Source: a bacterium
GTDB lineage: Bacteria > T1Sed10-126
Direction: 5' to 3'
NCBI GenBank assembly: GCA_003557545.1
Contig: PWOD01000049.1
Location: 1 to 17,335 of the forward strand
Length of the DNA: 17,335 bases
Shown here: positions 4,484 through 13,432 of the stretch, one piece after another
Layout of the letters: every line of letters starts with the position of its first letter
How positions within the stretch are numbered: the first letter of the stretch is position 1
The notes under the pieces: model-generated
What the model was told of the DNA's origin: nothing
Databases searched by the model: none
Seen by the model: the letters and a program-made list of their open reading frames with translations, nothing else
Made by a program: the position numbers and the translations under genes

Positions 4484-5878
4484 TTACAAAAAATTAACAA
4501 GAGAAAGATGCATAATATTAGAGGTCAATCTCAGGGATGCTTCCTGAACAATCCGCTGACGCTCATACTCACTGATCGCCTCAGCAAAATTTGTGTCCTC
4601 AAGCTTAGAAATTAACTCTTTAGTAGACAGCTCCCGATCCTCAACCCTGTTTGCGGCAGTTTCCAACCGGTTAAGGCGGGCCCCTCCAATACTGCGATGA
4701 ACCATAATATTATCCAGCCCTAACCTCAGGTCTTCGATCGCCTGCTGAATACCCTCCTGTGTATTTTCCACATCGGGAGGTGGATTGCCCAGTAGTGAAT
4801 CACGCAGATCAATCAGTACATCGAACATATTCTGCCCTTCGGTACTACTATTTTCATGTAAAGTAAGGGGATAATTCTGCCGTTCTTTTAGTTCCGGCTG
4901 ACTGCCGTTTTCTCCCAGTATTTCCAGTTCATGCAGAAGACCATCAATGGTTTCTCCATTATCCGGCCGACGATCAAAATCACGAATATAGAACTCCTGG
5001 GGTCTTCTACTCTGTAAAGCAAATCTCAAATTGCCGGAAATATTCTCGGGATCTATAGTTGTGGCCTGCTCCGGTGTGAACTCACGACCATCTGCATCGA
5101 CAAAAACAGCTTCAACCTGTAGCTGTCTATCATTGATTTGTTGGGCGAGATCAACGATTGAATCAGTTTCTGTATCATAATAAATTCTTGTGTCATTAAT
5201 CAAAAAATTTCCTTTTGTCTTAGCCAGACCTGTTTCAGACATAGGAATCTCCAGATCAGTTTCGGGGTCAAATTGAAATCCCCCAGCAACCTGTCTGTTA
5301 TTCGCTTGAAAAATCTGGTTTACCAGTAAATTAGAAGCAATATGCTGATTATCACCTATTGCTTTTGTTTTAGCGTTTATATCCCCATTATACTGGGTAT
5401 CGACTATTCTACCCTGGTCGTCTCGTGTTGTAGAAACCAGCTTATCTAAACTTTGTGTCTCCGCTCCACCAAATAAAAATTTATCAGCAAAACGGGTATT
5501 GGACAGATCCACCAGTTCCTCTAGCCGTTCATTTATCTCATCGGCCACCAACCTCCTGTCATCCGCCGTCAGGGTATCATTCGCCGACTGAATTGCCAGT
5601 TCTCTAACACTTTGAAGCAGATCATTAACCTGTCCAAGAGTGGCCTCTGACGCCTCCAGCTCACTTTTTGCACTGTTAATATTCCTCTGGTATTGATCCA
5701 ACCTCGCAGTTTCATTGTGAAACGAAAACAATCGGGTAAGTTCAGCCGGGCTATCTGAAGGTTTTAAAATCTTTTTACCGGTCGATATTTTTTCCATGGT
5801 TTTTTGCATATTACTTGAATTTTCCATCAGCTGCCTGGTTGGACCTGAAAAACCGCTTATAAAAGAGATCCTCGACAT
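4484..5878 (-). CDS. flgL: hook-filament junction protein FlgL (HAP3), enlarged
   Basis: FlgL forms the ring between FlgK and the filament. The flagellin-like N-terminus (residues 1-140) contains MEKISTGKKILKPSDSPAELTR and the FGGAETQ turn at 136-142. The C-terminal helix ends FAEAISEYERQRIVQEASLR...SLVNFL. At 464 residues it is longer than the usual roughly 300. The extra length lies between about 150 and 350 and includes a segment near 221-260 (NFLINDTRIYYDTETDSIVD) resembling the flagellin-IN motif of hook-associated proteins, with a similar segment in the neighbouring FlgK. The ATG at 5878 has AGGTGA 6 bases upstream. The gene follows flgK by 28 bases, so one transcript is likely. Identity is firm; the IN-motif reading is by eye. 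Confidence 0.95.
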   Translation of the reverse strand: MSRISFISGFSGPTRQLMENSSNMQKTMEKISTGKKILKPSDSPAELTRLFSFHNETARLDQYQRNINSAKSELEASEATLGQVNDLLQSVRELAIQSANDTLTADDRRLVADEINERLEELVDLSNTRFADKFLFGGAETQSLDKLVSTTRDDQGRIVDTQYNGDINAKTKAIGDNQHIASNLLVNQIFQANNRQVAGGFQFDPETDLEIPMSETGLAKTKGNFLINDTRIYYDTETDSIVDLAQQINDRQLQVEAVFVDADGREFTPEQATTIDPENISGNLRFALQSRRPQEFYIRDFDRRPDNGETIDGLLHELEILGENGSQPELKERQNYPLTLHENSSTEGQNMFDVLIDLRDSLLGNPPPDVENTQEGIQQAIEDLRLGLDNIMVHRSIGGARLNRLETAANRVEDRELSTKELISKLEDTNFAEAISEYERQRIVQEASLRLTSNIMHLSLVNFL

Positions 5879-5906
5879 CTTCGTTCACCTACCTATCGTT
5901 TGATTT

Positions 5907-8405
5907 TCATAACAATTGAAGAATTGAATTCGACATATCATTCACAGTATTGATAATCCGACTGGAAGCCTGAAAAACCTGCTGATGTCTTATTAAATTT
6001 GTCAGCTCTTCGTCAAGATTAACACCTGAAATGCTCTGTATTCTCTCCGTAACATCATTCACTATCTGTTTAGAAATATTGGCTTCACGTTCTACCTGTG
6101 ATGCTTTAGTCCCAATCTTCGAGACAAAAGCACTAACATATTGATCAACAGTCTTACGTCCTTCAGAAAAAATATTTTCATCATGTAGCTGTGAAAGTTC
6201 GAGCACGGTTGACCCGTCACCGGGACCTTTCATAGTATTAGCAATCCCCGTTAGATCAACATCATCATCACCGGACACTGCAATCAGATCGGGGTTGTCA
6301 ACTATTCTCGAATTAACCTGAAACATATATGCGGCATCACCGGCCGGCGGCCGGTTGCTCATACCTTTAACTGCAAACTCAGTAGTTGCATCTCTTTCCA
6401 GGTAATATCGTTCAAATCCGGCAGTAGAGAGAAAATTCCTCGTCTGATTAAAATCCTCAACCCGTCGCACTGCCCCATTATTACCGGGGCCGCCATCATA
6501 ATCATTAACCAGATCAACCACCAGGGAATTAGTCGCCGTGTCGACCTCAAGCACCGTTGTTTCTTCCCACTCCTGACCATCTGACACAATTATTGTATCG
6601 CCCTCATTAAACCCCGAAACATCAGTCAATTGAAGTTCAACATCAACTCCCGCTGTAACAGAATCAGCAAGTTGCTGACTGGCCGTGTCATTCACCTTGA
6701 AAGATTCCGCAGAATTTTCCAGGACATTTGGCTCCAGACCGGGATCTGGCGGTTGGTCTGTGGCGAAAATTCGCAACTGATCACGTTGGTTTATTTCAGC
6801 AGCAATATTTGAGCCTGCCTGATCAGCCGCGATATTTATACGACTTACAATATCTTCGAGAGAATCTTCCGTTAGATCATAGTTGATCTCAAATCCGGGT
6901 GAATTAGTCGACTCAAAGATCAAACTTCCTTCAGCCTGCAACGGATCGGAAAAATTAAAATCACCTGTTGCTACAAGCTCTAAATCAGTTTCAGAAACCT
7001 CCAGCCGGCCGGTTCTAGCAGTTCCACCGATACCAAGAATATTTGTTTTTTCTAACAAGAGACCATCATCTCGCAACTCATCGATCTGATAATCGTTTTC
7101 TCCAGTTCCTTTTATCACCAGACGGTTCTCCGCACTTAAGTAAGCGGTTGCCTGATTATCCGAACGATTAATCCGCGAGATGATGTCATGAATCGTATCC
7201 GAACTCATATCATACTCAATTGTTTTACCGTTAATGGTTAAATGACCGGTAGGATTTTCCTGGACCCCTGAGTCATCCTGGAAATTTTCCCGGTAGTTTG
7301 ATCCGACCACTCCAGTCAAAACCTCATCAGGATGATCTATAAAACCAGCAGAACGGGTGGTAATATCACCATCAATATTTCCCAACCCTTCAAACCTGAA
7401 AACCCCTGTTTCTTGCTCAGTAAAGGGCTTCCAAAAATCCTCTCTTGTCTGGCCCTGTAAACCAAACCCATTCCGGTGAATGTCATTAAACCGATCCACA
7501 AAATTAACAGCGAAATCGTTTAATTGATCAATTATCCCAGGAATATAATCATCCCTCAGATCAACTAAAGCTTTCAGTTTACCACCGGTTATATTAGCTT
7601 CCTGGGTGCAGGCCTCATAAAGAATTTTTCTTGGGCCGTCCGGTTCTTTACGTTCAAAACTGTACTGATAGTTACTTCCATTCTGAACCAGTGTAAAACC
7701 ACCGGCCGTGACTCGATATTTGTTACTTGTTTTATTGACACGGACATCAATATATTCCGACAGTTCCCTGACCAGTTCTGTTCGTTCATCCAATAGATCA
7801 TTCGGTGTCGCCCCGGTAGCTTCAGCGGAGCTGATCTGTTTGTTTAAATCAGCTATTCTCTCCCCAATTCCGTTGATTTTCTCAACCGTAGCCTCTATTT
7901 GACTATCTATCCGATTATTATCACCAGATCCACCAAGATCATACAGATCAGCATAAATTCTGTTCAGGTTGTTGGCCAGATCTTCGGCTTTGCTTAAAAC
8001 TACTTCACGACCACCACGATTCTCCGGTTCGTTCGCTAAATCCTGCAGAGCTGAATTCAATTCACTTATACCGGCTCGCAAACCCTGTCCGGAGGGTTCA
8101 TTAATTATCTGCTCTATCTCTCTATAGATACTATTCAACTGGTCATAACGACCATGAACCTGGGTTTCTTGTATAAGCCGATTATCCAGCAGCTGATCAC
8201 GTGCTCGACTGATATTCCCCACAAGAACACCGGTTCCCACACTATGGCGATCAATCCTCAACGGATCTGCCGTCCTCAACTCCGCCCGTTGACGAGAATA
8301 GCTTTCATTGGAAGCGTTGGCAATATTATGGGATATTACATCAATCGCCCTTTTGGAAGATAAAATGCCCGATAATGCGCTGTCCATCGAAAGAAAACCA
8401 CCCAT
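5907..8405 (-). CDS. flgK: hook-associated protein FlgK (HAP1), with large insertion
   Basis: FlgK is the first junction ring on the hook. The N-terminus (residues 8-45) has the rod/hook-family helix: SALSGILSSKRAIDVISHNIANASNESYSRQRAEL. The C-terminus (residues 795-832) has the matching VNLDEELTNLIRHQQVFQASSRIINTVNDMSNSILQLL. At 832 residues it is well above the usual 450-650. The surplus is an insertion of roughly 300 residues (about 365-665). It contains two IN-like repeats, near 386-432 (HLTINGKTIEYDMSSDTIHD) and near 493-548 (GSLIFESTNSPGFEINYDLT). A beta-type stretch at 590-632 follows (GFNEGDTIIVSDGQEW). The insertion is acidic and presumably forms surface domains. The ATG at 8405 starts 5 bases after the flgN stop, with only a weak GAGGCGG upstream, so translational coupling to flgN is likely. 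Confidence 0.96.
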   Translation of the reverse strand: MGGFLSMDSALSGILSSKRAIDVISHNIANASNESYSRQRAELRTADPLRIDRHSVGTGVLVGNISRARDQLLDNRLIQETQVHGRYDQLNSIYREIEQIINEPSGQGLRAGISELNSALQDLANEPENRGGREVVLSKAEDLANNLNRIYADLYDLGGSGDNNRIDSQIEATVEKINGIGERIADLNKQISSAEATGATPNDLLDERTELVRELSEYIDVRVNKTSNKYRVTAGGFTLVQNGSNYQYSFERKEPDGPRKILYEACTQEANITGGKLKALVDLRDDYIPGIIDQLNDFAVNFVDRFNDIHRNGFGLQGQTREDFWKPFTEQETGVFRFEGLGNIDGDITTRSAGFIDHPDEVLTGVVGSNYRENFQDDSGVQENPTGHLTINGKTIEYDMSSDTIHDIISRINRSDNQATAYLSAENRLVIKGTGENDYQIDELRDDGLLLEKTNILGIGGTARTGRLEVSETDLELVATGDFNFSDPLQAEGSLIFESTNSPGFEINYDLTEDSLEDIVSRINIAADQAGSNIAAEINQRDQLRIFATDQPPDPGLEPNVLENSAESFKVNDTASQQLADSVTAGVDVELQLTDVSGFNEGDTIIVSDGQEWEETTVLEVDTATNSLVVDLVNDYDGGPGNNGAVRRVEDFNQTRNFLSTAGFERYYLERDATTEFAVKGMSNRPPAGDAAYMFQVNSRIVDNPDLIAVSGDDDVDLTGIANTMKGPGDGSTVLELSQLHDENIFSEGRKTVDQYVSAFVSKIGTKASQVEREANISKQIVNDVTERIQSISGVNLDEELTNLIRHQQVFQASSRIINTVNDMSNSILQLL

Positions 8406-8410
8406 CGTTA

Positions 8411-8908
8411 TTACACCGCCTCATCTATAACCACAGAAGGTTTTTGCTGCGTTTTGTCCTGTTTTCCCTGCCCATCATAGGTCTGAACCTCAGGGTGATC
8501 ATCCAAAGACTCAAACAATGATGTGAAAATTTTATTGTACCCATCTAATCGATCGGTAAGACTTTCAGAAATCTCCGCCGAAAGAAACTGAATTTTCTCC
8601 ATCCTCTGTCTTAAAACTCCAACCAGCTCTTCCACCTCTTCCACAATATTTCCAGAAAGTTCGGATAACAGAAGCTCGGCGGTTGGATATTTCTCCCCCA
8701 CAATCAATTTTCCCCAGAGCTGCTTACGGCGTTTATGAAGCTGTTTGATCTCATCGGTTATTTCGGCAGTTGATCGATTCAAAATTTCCAAACGCTCTAT
8801 ATTACGCTCCATGACTGCCTGCTGTTTCTCAAACAACTGTTTTTCCAGGCTCTCATGGTATTTATTAAGAGTCTTTAAGTTGACCAGAATGCTTTCTTCA
8901 ACACCCAT
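8411..8908 (-). CDS. flgN: FlgN-family flagellar export chaperone
   Basis: FlgN is a cytoplasmic chaperone for FlgK and FlgL, encoded just downstream here. The 165-residue protein is almost wholly helical and acidic in the pattern of the family. A long N-terminal helix (about 1-70) includes LVNLKTLNKYHESLEKQLFEKQ, and a second helical region follows to about 135. The tail after that (GQGKQDKTQQKPS) looks disordered. Start ATG at 8908 with GGAGG 9 bases upstream. A sigma-28-like promoter (8945-8972) and a perfect dyad (8923-8942) precede it. The family is weakly conserved in sequence, so the call rests on length, helical character and position before flgK. Confidence 0.88.
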   Translation of the reverse strand: MGVEESILVNLKTLNKYHESLEKQLFEKQQAVMERNIERLEILNRSTAEITDEIKQLHKRRKQLWGKLIVGEKYPTAELLLSELSGNIVEEVEELVGVLRQRMEKIQFLSAEISESLTDRLDGYNKIFTSLFESLDDHPEVQTYDGQGKQDKTQQKPSVVIDEAV

Positions 8909-8922
8909 TCTATGGACCTCCC

Positions 8923-8942
8923 GTAATGGTAATCACCATTAC
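8923..8942. repeat. perfect 8-bp dyad at the putative flgN transcription start
   Basis: Arms GTAATGGT (8923-8930) and ACCATTAC (8935-8942) are exact inverted repeats separated by 4 bases. Transcription from the promoter at 8945-8972 would start near 8938, inside this dyad. It could be a repressor operator, or a 5' hairpin on the message just before the flgN ribosome binding site. There is no minus-strand T-run, so it does not terminate the comF transcript. Confidence 0.5.
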
Positions 8943-8944
8943 TT

Positions 8945-8972
8945 TTATCGACCCACAGAAAAAAGAACTAAA
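8945..8972 (-). promoter_or_regulatory. sigma-28-like promoter for flgN-flgK-flgL
   Basis: Reading the minus strand, TTTAGTTC (8965-8972), a 12-base spacer, then GTCGATAA (8945-8952). The matches are 5 of 8 to TAAAGTTT and 7 of 8 to GCCGATAA. The spacer equals that of the strong flagellin promoter at 413-440. The -35 element overlaps the comF stop codon. Confidence 0.55.
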
Positions 8973-9834
8973 GGAAAGATTTAATCGCCTGTTTGGGAAG
9001 TGAACGGGCCAGAACTATTGCCGCAAGCTTCTCAGCTCCCGCGGTTAGCGCAGCCCGGGCAGCAGTTTTCAAGGTGGCTCCTGTAGTATAAATATCATCG
9101 ACAAAAATTATCCGTTTGCCCGGAAAAAAATCTCGGTAAGAATCCTTGATTTTAAAACAATTTTTTAGGTTGGTCAGTCGTTCTTCACGTTTCAGTGCTG
9201 ATTGAGCAGGGGTTGCAAACTCTTTATACAGCAGCCGGCTGACAGGCAAATCAAAAATTTCACCTAACTTTGAAGCAAGTTGGTTAGACTGATTAAATCC
9301 CCGCTCCTCATATTTTTTATAATAAAGTGGGATGGGAAGTAAACAATCCCAACCGTCAGAGGCAAATCTATCCATCAACAATCTACCCAGTTTAACAGCC
9401 AGCCACTCACCCCAGGGCTGAAACCTATTAAATTTCCAATCGTGAACTATTGTGCGAATAGGTCCAGTAAAGGAAAATCCGGCCAGAACAAATTCAAAAT
9501 CAACCGGTGTAAGACGACAGTCTCCACAAACCGGTGTATCAAATGATAAAACACTCTCGGTTATCTGTTCAAACTGATTCAAAGAAACTATTTTAGAGCT
9601 ACCAAGAGGAAAACCACAAAGACGGCAAAAAGGTGGTCTAAGAACGGGGAGTTCTTGTTCATCATGCTGACATATCGGCACAGGAGTTAGTTTGTGTCGA
9701 TCAACCGTTTTTTCACAAAATAAGCAGCTAACCGGCAATAACAGATCAAGAAAACCAATGCTGATCTTTTTCCCCAAACCCCAAAAACCATCTTTAACCT
9801 CAGAACCACCTGAAAGATCAGGTTTTTTTATCAC
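8968..9834 (-). CDS. comF: ComF-family phosphoribosyltransferase-like protein
   Basis: The 288-residue protein has two parts. The N-terminal zinc-ribbon-like region carries cysteine pairs C37/C40, C70/C73 and C103/C106 plus C55. The C-terminal type I phosphoribosyltransferase domain has the PRPP-binding loop FVDDIYTTGAT (244-254) and the family motif ERGFNQS (177-183). ComF/ComFC proteins take part in DNA uptake in competent bacteria. The gene is also commonly found just before flgM/flgN in Firmicutes, as here without flgM. The start is GTG at 9834, with GGAG 6 bases upstream. It overlaps the stop of the preceding dehydratase gene by 4 bases (GTGA), so the two are translationally coupled. The exact enzymatic role of ComF is not settled. 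Confidence 0.93.
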   Translation of the reverse strand: MIKKPDLSGGSEVKDGFWGLGKKISIGFLDLLLPVSCLFCEKTVDRHKLTPVPICQHDEQELPVLRPPFCRLCGFPLGSSKIVSLNQFEQITESVLSFDTPVCGDCRLTPVDFEFVLAGFSFTGPIRTIVHDWKFNRFQPWGEWLAVKLGRLLMDRFASDGWDCLLPIPLYYKKYEERGFNQSNQLASKLGEIFDLPVSRLLYKEFATPAQSALKREERLTNLKNCFKIKDSYRDFFPGKRIIFVDDIYTTGATLKTAARAALTAGAEKLAAIVLARSLPKQAIKSFL

Positions 9835-11219
9835 ACGAATTGCTCCATTACACGATAATTCTTCTCATCTGAACCATGAGGATTATCAATAAACTCCAGT
9901 AGTTTAACAAGTTCGTCATTGCTATATTCAGGAGGTCTGATCCAGGAAATTTTAGGATGTGCTGTTGGGCCGGGTTGTTCAGCCGGGCTACAGATCATCT
10001 CCTGTTTTTTTTCGCCTTTTCTCAAACCTGTTATTGTAACTGATATATCCTGATCCGGAATATATCCAGAAACCATAATAAGCTGCCGGGCAAGATCGAC
10101 TATCTTTATCGGCTCACCCATACTTAGCAGATAAACAATTCCGTCCTCCTTAAAACTGGCCGCTTTGAGCACAAGATTTACAGCCTCTGAACCAGTCATA
10201 AAATAACGATAAACGTCAGGAGCAGTAACGGTGATCGGACCACCCTGCTCAATCTGTTTTTTAAACAGCGGAACAACACTGCCACGACTGCCAATCACAT
10301 TTCCAAAGCGGACCGCAGTTAATCTTACATTTTTAATCTCCGTCTGATAGGTTGATACCAACCGCTCAATAATCCGCTTTGTTTGCCCCATAATACTTTT
10401 TGGTTCAACAGCTTTATCAGTTGAAATAAACACACAATCGTCAACCGAAAAGCTGTCAAGAAGATTTATCAGATTAACTGTACCACCCAGGTTGGTTTTG
10501 ACTGCTTCCTGAGAATTTGTTTCCAGCAATGGAACCTGTTTCAAAGCAGCCACATGAAATACTATATCAGGTTTGAATTGCTGAAAAATATCTTCCAGCC
10601 GTTGCTTGTCACGTATGTCCGCAATAACAGACTCAAAACAAGCTGATCTGTCACTATCAGCCTCCAGAGATTTTTCCAGCTCATATAGCCGGGACTCGTC
10701 GATATCCAATGCCAGCAGTTTATTCACCGGTAAATCAAATAGATATTCAACCAGTTGCGAACCAATTGAACCGGCCCCCCCGGTAACCAGCACACGTTTC
10801 CCCGTGAAAAACTCCTGCATCTCCTGGAAATTAATTTTCACCGTATCTCTTCCCAGCAAATCCTCCGGCTTAACCTCCCGGATCTGGTGCAATCTAACAG
10901 TTCCTTCAATTATCTCTTTTATCCCGGGAACAATTCTAATACGGCAATCAATTCCGGCTGTCTGCTCAATAATTTTACGAATTGTTTTGCCACCGGCCGA
11001 AGGAATTGCAATAATCAATTCATCAAAATCCAGCTGCTGCCAGAGCTGTTTGATATTGCTCGTAGTCCCTCTAACTTCAACTCCTCCTATTGACTTCAAA
11101 TCAGTATTATCATCAACAAAACCAACAACCTGACGGTTCTGTTGAAAACAGTTCTCTATCTCATCAAGTACCATCTGACCGGCAGTTCCCGCTCCGGCAA
11201 TTAAAACTTTTTTTGGCAT
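9831..11219 (-). CDS. FlaA1/CapD-type nucleotide-sugar 4,6-dehydratase, soluble form
   Basis: A short-chain dehydratase of the polysaccharide-biosynthesis family, acting on UDP-GlcNAc-like sugars as the first step toward modified glycans. Residues 1-110 form a first Rossmann-like domain (IAGAGTAG at 7-14). The catalytic domain begins near 140 with the NAD-binding loop VTGGAGSIGSQ (145-155). STDKAVEPKSIMGQTKR at 266-282 carries the FlaA1/WbpM-type catalytic set, where Met277 replaces the usual Tyr before Lys281. Most family members have about 600 residues with four N-terminal membrane helices. At 462 residues this one lacks them, so it should be cytoplasmic. ATG at 11219 with AGGAG 6 bases upstream. 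Its position in a flagellar run hints at flagellin or surface glycosylation, but no glycosyltransferase is in the window. The substrate is not known. Confidence 0.9.
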   Translation of the reverse strand: MPKKVLIAGAGTAGQMVLDEIENCFQQNRQVVGFVDDNTDLKSIGGVEVRGTTSNIKQLWQQLDFDELIIAIPSAGGKTIRKIIEQTAGIDCRIRIVPGIKEIIEGTVRLHQIREVKPEDLLGRDTVKINFQEMQEFFTGKRVLVTGGAGSIGSQLVEYLFDLPVNKLLALDIDESRLYELEKSLEADSDRSACFESVIADIRDKQRLEDIFQQFKPDIVFHVAALKQVPLLETNSQEAVKTNLGGTVNLINLLDSFSVDDCVFISTDKAVEPKSIMGQTKRIIERLVSTYQTEIKNVRLTAVRFGNVIGSRGSVVPLFKKQIEQGGPITVTAPDVYRYFMTGSEAVNLVLKAASFKEDGIVYLLSMGEPIKIVDLARQLIMVSGYIPDQDISVTITGLRKGEKKQEMICSPAEQPGPTAHPKISWIRPPEYSNDELVKLLEFIDNPHGSDEKNYRVMEQFV

Positions 11220-11281
11220 TTTATTCTCCTGATTCTATAATACCGCAAATTAAAACTTATTCCACAATCAATAGAGCCGAC

Positions 11282-13432
11282 TCAGCGCACTGAACTAACA
11301 GTAAACTCCTGCTTGATTCGATTTCCGGCTCGATCAACCAGTTCAACTTGAAGTAACTCGGCATCAGCTGCTTTTAGTTGGCTGGCAGATAAAACTATCT
11401 CATGATTATCCTGGTCAAAATAGCTTGTCATTTTACGATCAGTTGTTTTTACTAAGAGATCCTCATGGTTATATCCAGATCCGGTTTCAGAGATCTTAAT
11501 CCGTATCTGGTCACTCCGCCGGTCATAATAGATCTTTTCGATTTCAGGATTGATACTATCTTTAAACAGAGCAACCACGGGAAACTCAAAGAGCTGTACC
11601 TCCTTCTCCCGGGGAAATAATTGACGGGAATATCCTTCGAATGAAAGAACCTCCCACTCCCCAGAAACCTTATTCAAACGATAAACTCCTACTTTTTCCG
11701 GATGCTCAACATCAGCTGGCACCATGGCATTTAGATAAAATCCGCCAGTTGTCTGTAAAAAACTCGGTTCCATTCGATATGCTGGCCCCACCCGCTCAAC
11801 TCCTGCGGGGATGGGCGGAATATCATTTAACCGCTGAAAAATAATTTTTGAACTATAATTTAAACCGGTTCCATCCGAAAACAGAGTAAATATCCCGTCG
11901 GGACTGGAGACTGCCCCGGCTCTCCCCTGTATTAAATTCTGCAGATAGACAGACTGAGTTTCCGCACGATCTTCCCCGGGTAGATCAACAGTAACTTCAT
12001 GCCATCCTTCACGCTGTAAAGACGGTGCCCACCAACTAATAAATCTGCCCGGTTCAACCTGAATCGGCTCAGGCTTAACTGGTGGATGGCCAGACGATTC
12101 AATAACTATTTCAGGCCAGCCATTCCAGTTACCATCAATCTGAAACTCAATTTTAATTCGGTTATTTATTGGAGTAACAATCAAATTAATCTCTGGTGAG
12201 GTTTCCTCAACCGAAAACAAAGGTGGAGAATATTGACGCTGCTCCCGCTGATGATCTTCAAGAGTTGCTGTGATAAATCGTTCCTCGCCATGAAAATTCG
12301 AATTGTTCTCTAATCCAACTCCCAGCCGCTCAATTATCTTACTCCAATCTTTAGCTCGGGGAGGTAATTTAATTTGATAATTAATCCTACGACTTCGCAT
12401 CTCACCCGTTTTGGTGTGTGACCTGATCTCTATCCAGCCAGTATCTCCAGGTTCCATAAAACTAATATACTCTGTCCCAATTTCTGAAAACCGGTTCCCT
12501 GTCATTTTTAAACAATATTCTGTTGGTACAATATTTGAATAACCTAAATAAAAATATTCCGCTGCGGCCGTATCTATCTCATCAGCCGAAAATTTATCAA
12601 ATAGCCGTCGCGAAACAGGTTCATCATTCAACAAAATTTCTGTTCTATAGGGTAAACTTCTGTTGGCATTCCCCGGATGAAAATTCCGGACATTGACTGC
12701 GAATCCAATCCGCCCCCATAGATTCACAGTCTCATCGGTCGGAAAATCAATTAGCTGTTCCTCCGGCCCACCGTTCACCCAGCTTTCACCATCAACCGGA
12801 ATCAACCTCAGGCTATCAATAACAGGTACCGGATTATATGAAAGGGGTGGGTCGAAATATCCAATCGGATTTATAAAATATCCTGCAGCTGATTGAAGAG
12901 CAAAATGCAGATGCACTGGACCCCGTCCTGTTTCACCGGCTATACCTAATTTTTCTCCTCGATTAACTAAAATCCTGGTGTCTGGTATTATCTTGAGATT
13001 TGGTTCGACAAGCTGTTCAATATCTTTAAGAATAGTTTCAGAAAACCTCTCCAGATGTGAATACCAGCTACGATACCCTGAAGGATGACCGATTACAATT
13101 GTTTTACCATAACGAACCGGATCAAATAGAATTTTTTCTACCTGCCCCTCATCAACTGCCAGTACCGGTCGACCACGCTGCTGCAAAGTTGAAAAATCTA
13201 TTCCATTATGTAATCCATTTGCTCGTATTTCACCAAAACTAGAGGTGAGATGGGTAGGTTGATCCAGCGGCCAGCTGAAATTTTTAGCCGCCACCCTGCC
13301 GGCTGCTATCAGACAACTAAAAATTATCAACAGGGAAAAAATAATAACGGTCAGCTTCTTCCCCGTAGTCATAGTGAATTTTTTCAGTTTTAAATAATCG
13401 TCATATCTCGCCATTTTTTCTTGCCAACTCAA
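11282..13432 (-). CDS. secreted M23-family (LytM/peptidoglycan) metallopeptidase with long C-terminal region
   Basis: An N-terminal hydrophobic segment (about 28-45, [17 protein letters not shown]) marks export. The M23 domain follows directly: HNGIDF at 75-80 (Zn ligands H75 and D79), YSHL at 124-127 and HLHF at 174-177 (H176). With all ligands present an active peptidoglycan endopeptidase is plausible. The remaining 530 residues are mostly beta-rich and unrecognised. The last 90 ([14 protein letters not shown]... to the end) look like an Ig-like domain. The total of 716 residues is long for the family. The frame begins at a TTG at 13432 that overlaps the ruvB stop (TTGA). ATGs at 13414 and 13372 are alternative starts, and none has a clear Shine-Dalgarno sequence, so the exact start is uncertain. 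It might remodel the wall for the flagellum or in growth; context cannot decide. Confidence 0.88.
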   Translation of the reverse strand: MSWQEKMARYDDYLKLKKFTMTTGKKLTVIIFSLLIIFSCLIAAGRVAAKNFSWPLDQPTHLTSSFGEIRANGLHNGIDFSTLQQRGRPVLAVDEGQVEKILFDPVRYGKTIVIGHPSGYRSWYSHLERFSETILKDIEQLVEPNLKIIPDTRILVNRGEKLGIAGETGRGPVHLHFALQSAAGYFINPIGYFDPPLSYNPVPVIDSLRLIPVDGESWVNGGPEEQLIDFPTDETVNLWGRIGFAVNVRNFHPGNANRSLPYRTEILLNDEPVSRRLFDKFSADEIDTAAAEYFYLGYSNIVPTEYCLKMTGNRFSEIGTEYISFMEPGDTGWIEIRSHTKTGEMRSRRINYQIKLPPRAKDWSKIIERLGVGLENNSNFHGEERFITATLEDHQREQRQYSPPLFSVEETSPEINLIVTPINNRIKIEFQIDGNWNGWPEIVIESSGHPPVKPEPIQVEPGRFISWWAPSLQREGWHEVTVDLPGEDRAETQSVYLQNLIQGRAGAVSSPDGIFTLFSDGTGLNYSSKIIFQRLNDIPPIPAGVERVGPAYRMEPSFLQTTGGFYLNAMVPADVEHPEKVGVYRLNKVSGEWEVLSFEGYSRQLFPREKEVQLFEFPVVALFKDSINPEIEKIYYDRRSDQIRIKISETGSGYNHEDLLVKTTDRKMTSYFDQDNHEIVLSASQLKAADAELLQVELVDRAGNRIKQEFTVSSVR

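Noticed and set aside
6359-6589. 76-residue minus-strand frame inside flgK
   Set aside because: It is an alternative frame of flgK, with no start signals and implausible composition.
10606-11133. 175-residue plus-strand open frame
   Set aside because: It lies opposite the dehydratase gene, has serine-rich low-complexity composition, and has no ribosome site; it is an antisense shadow.
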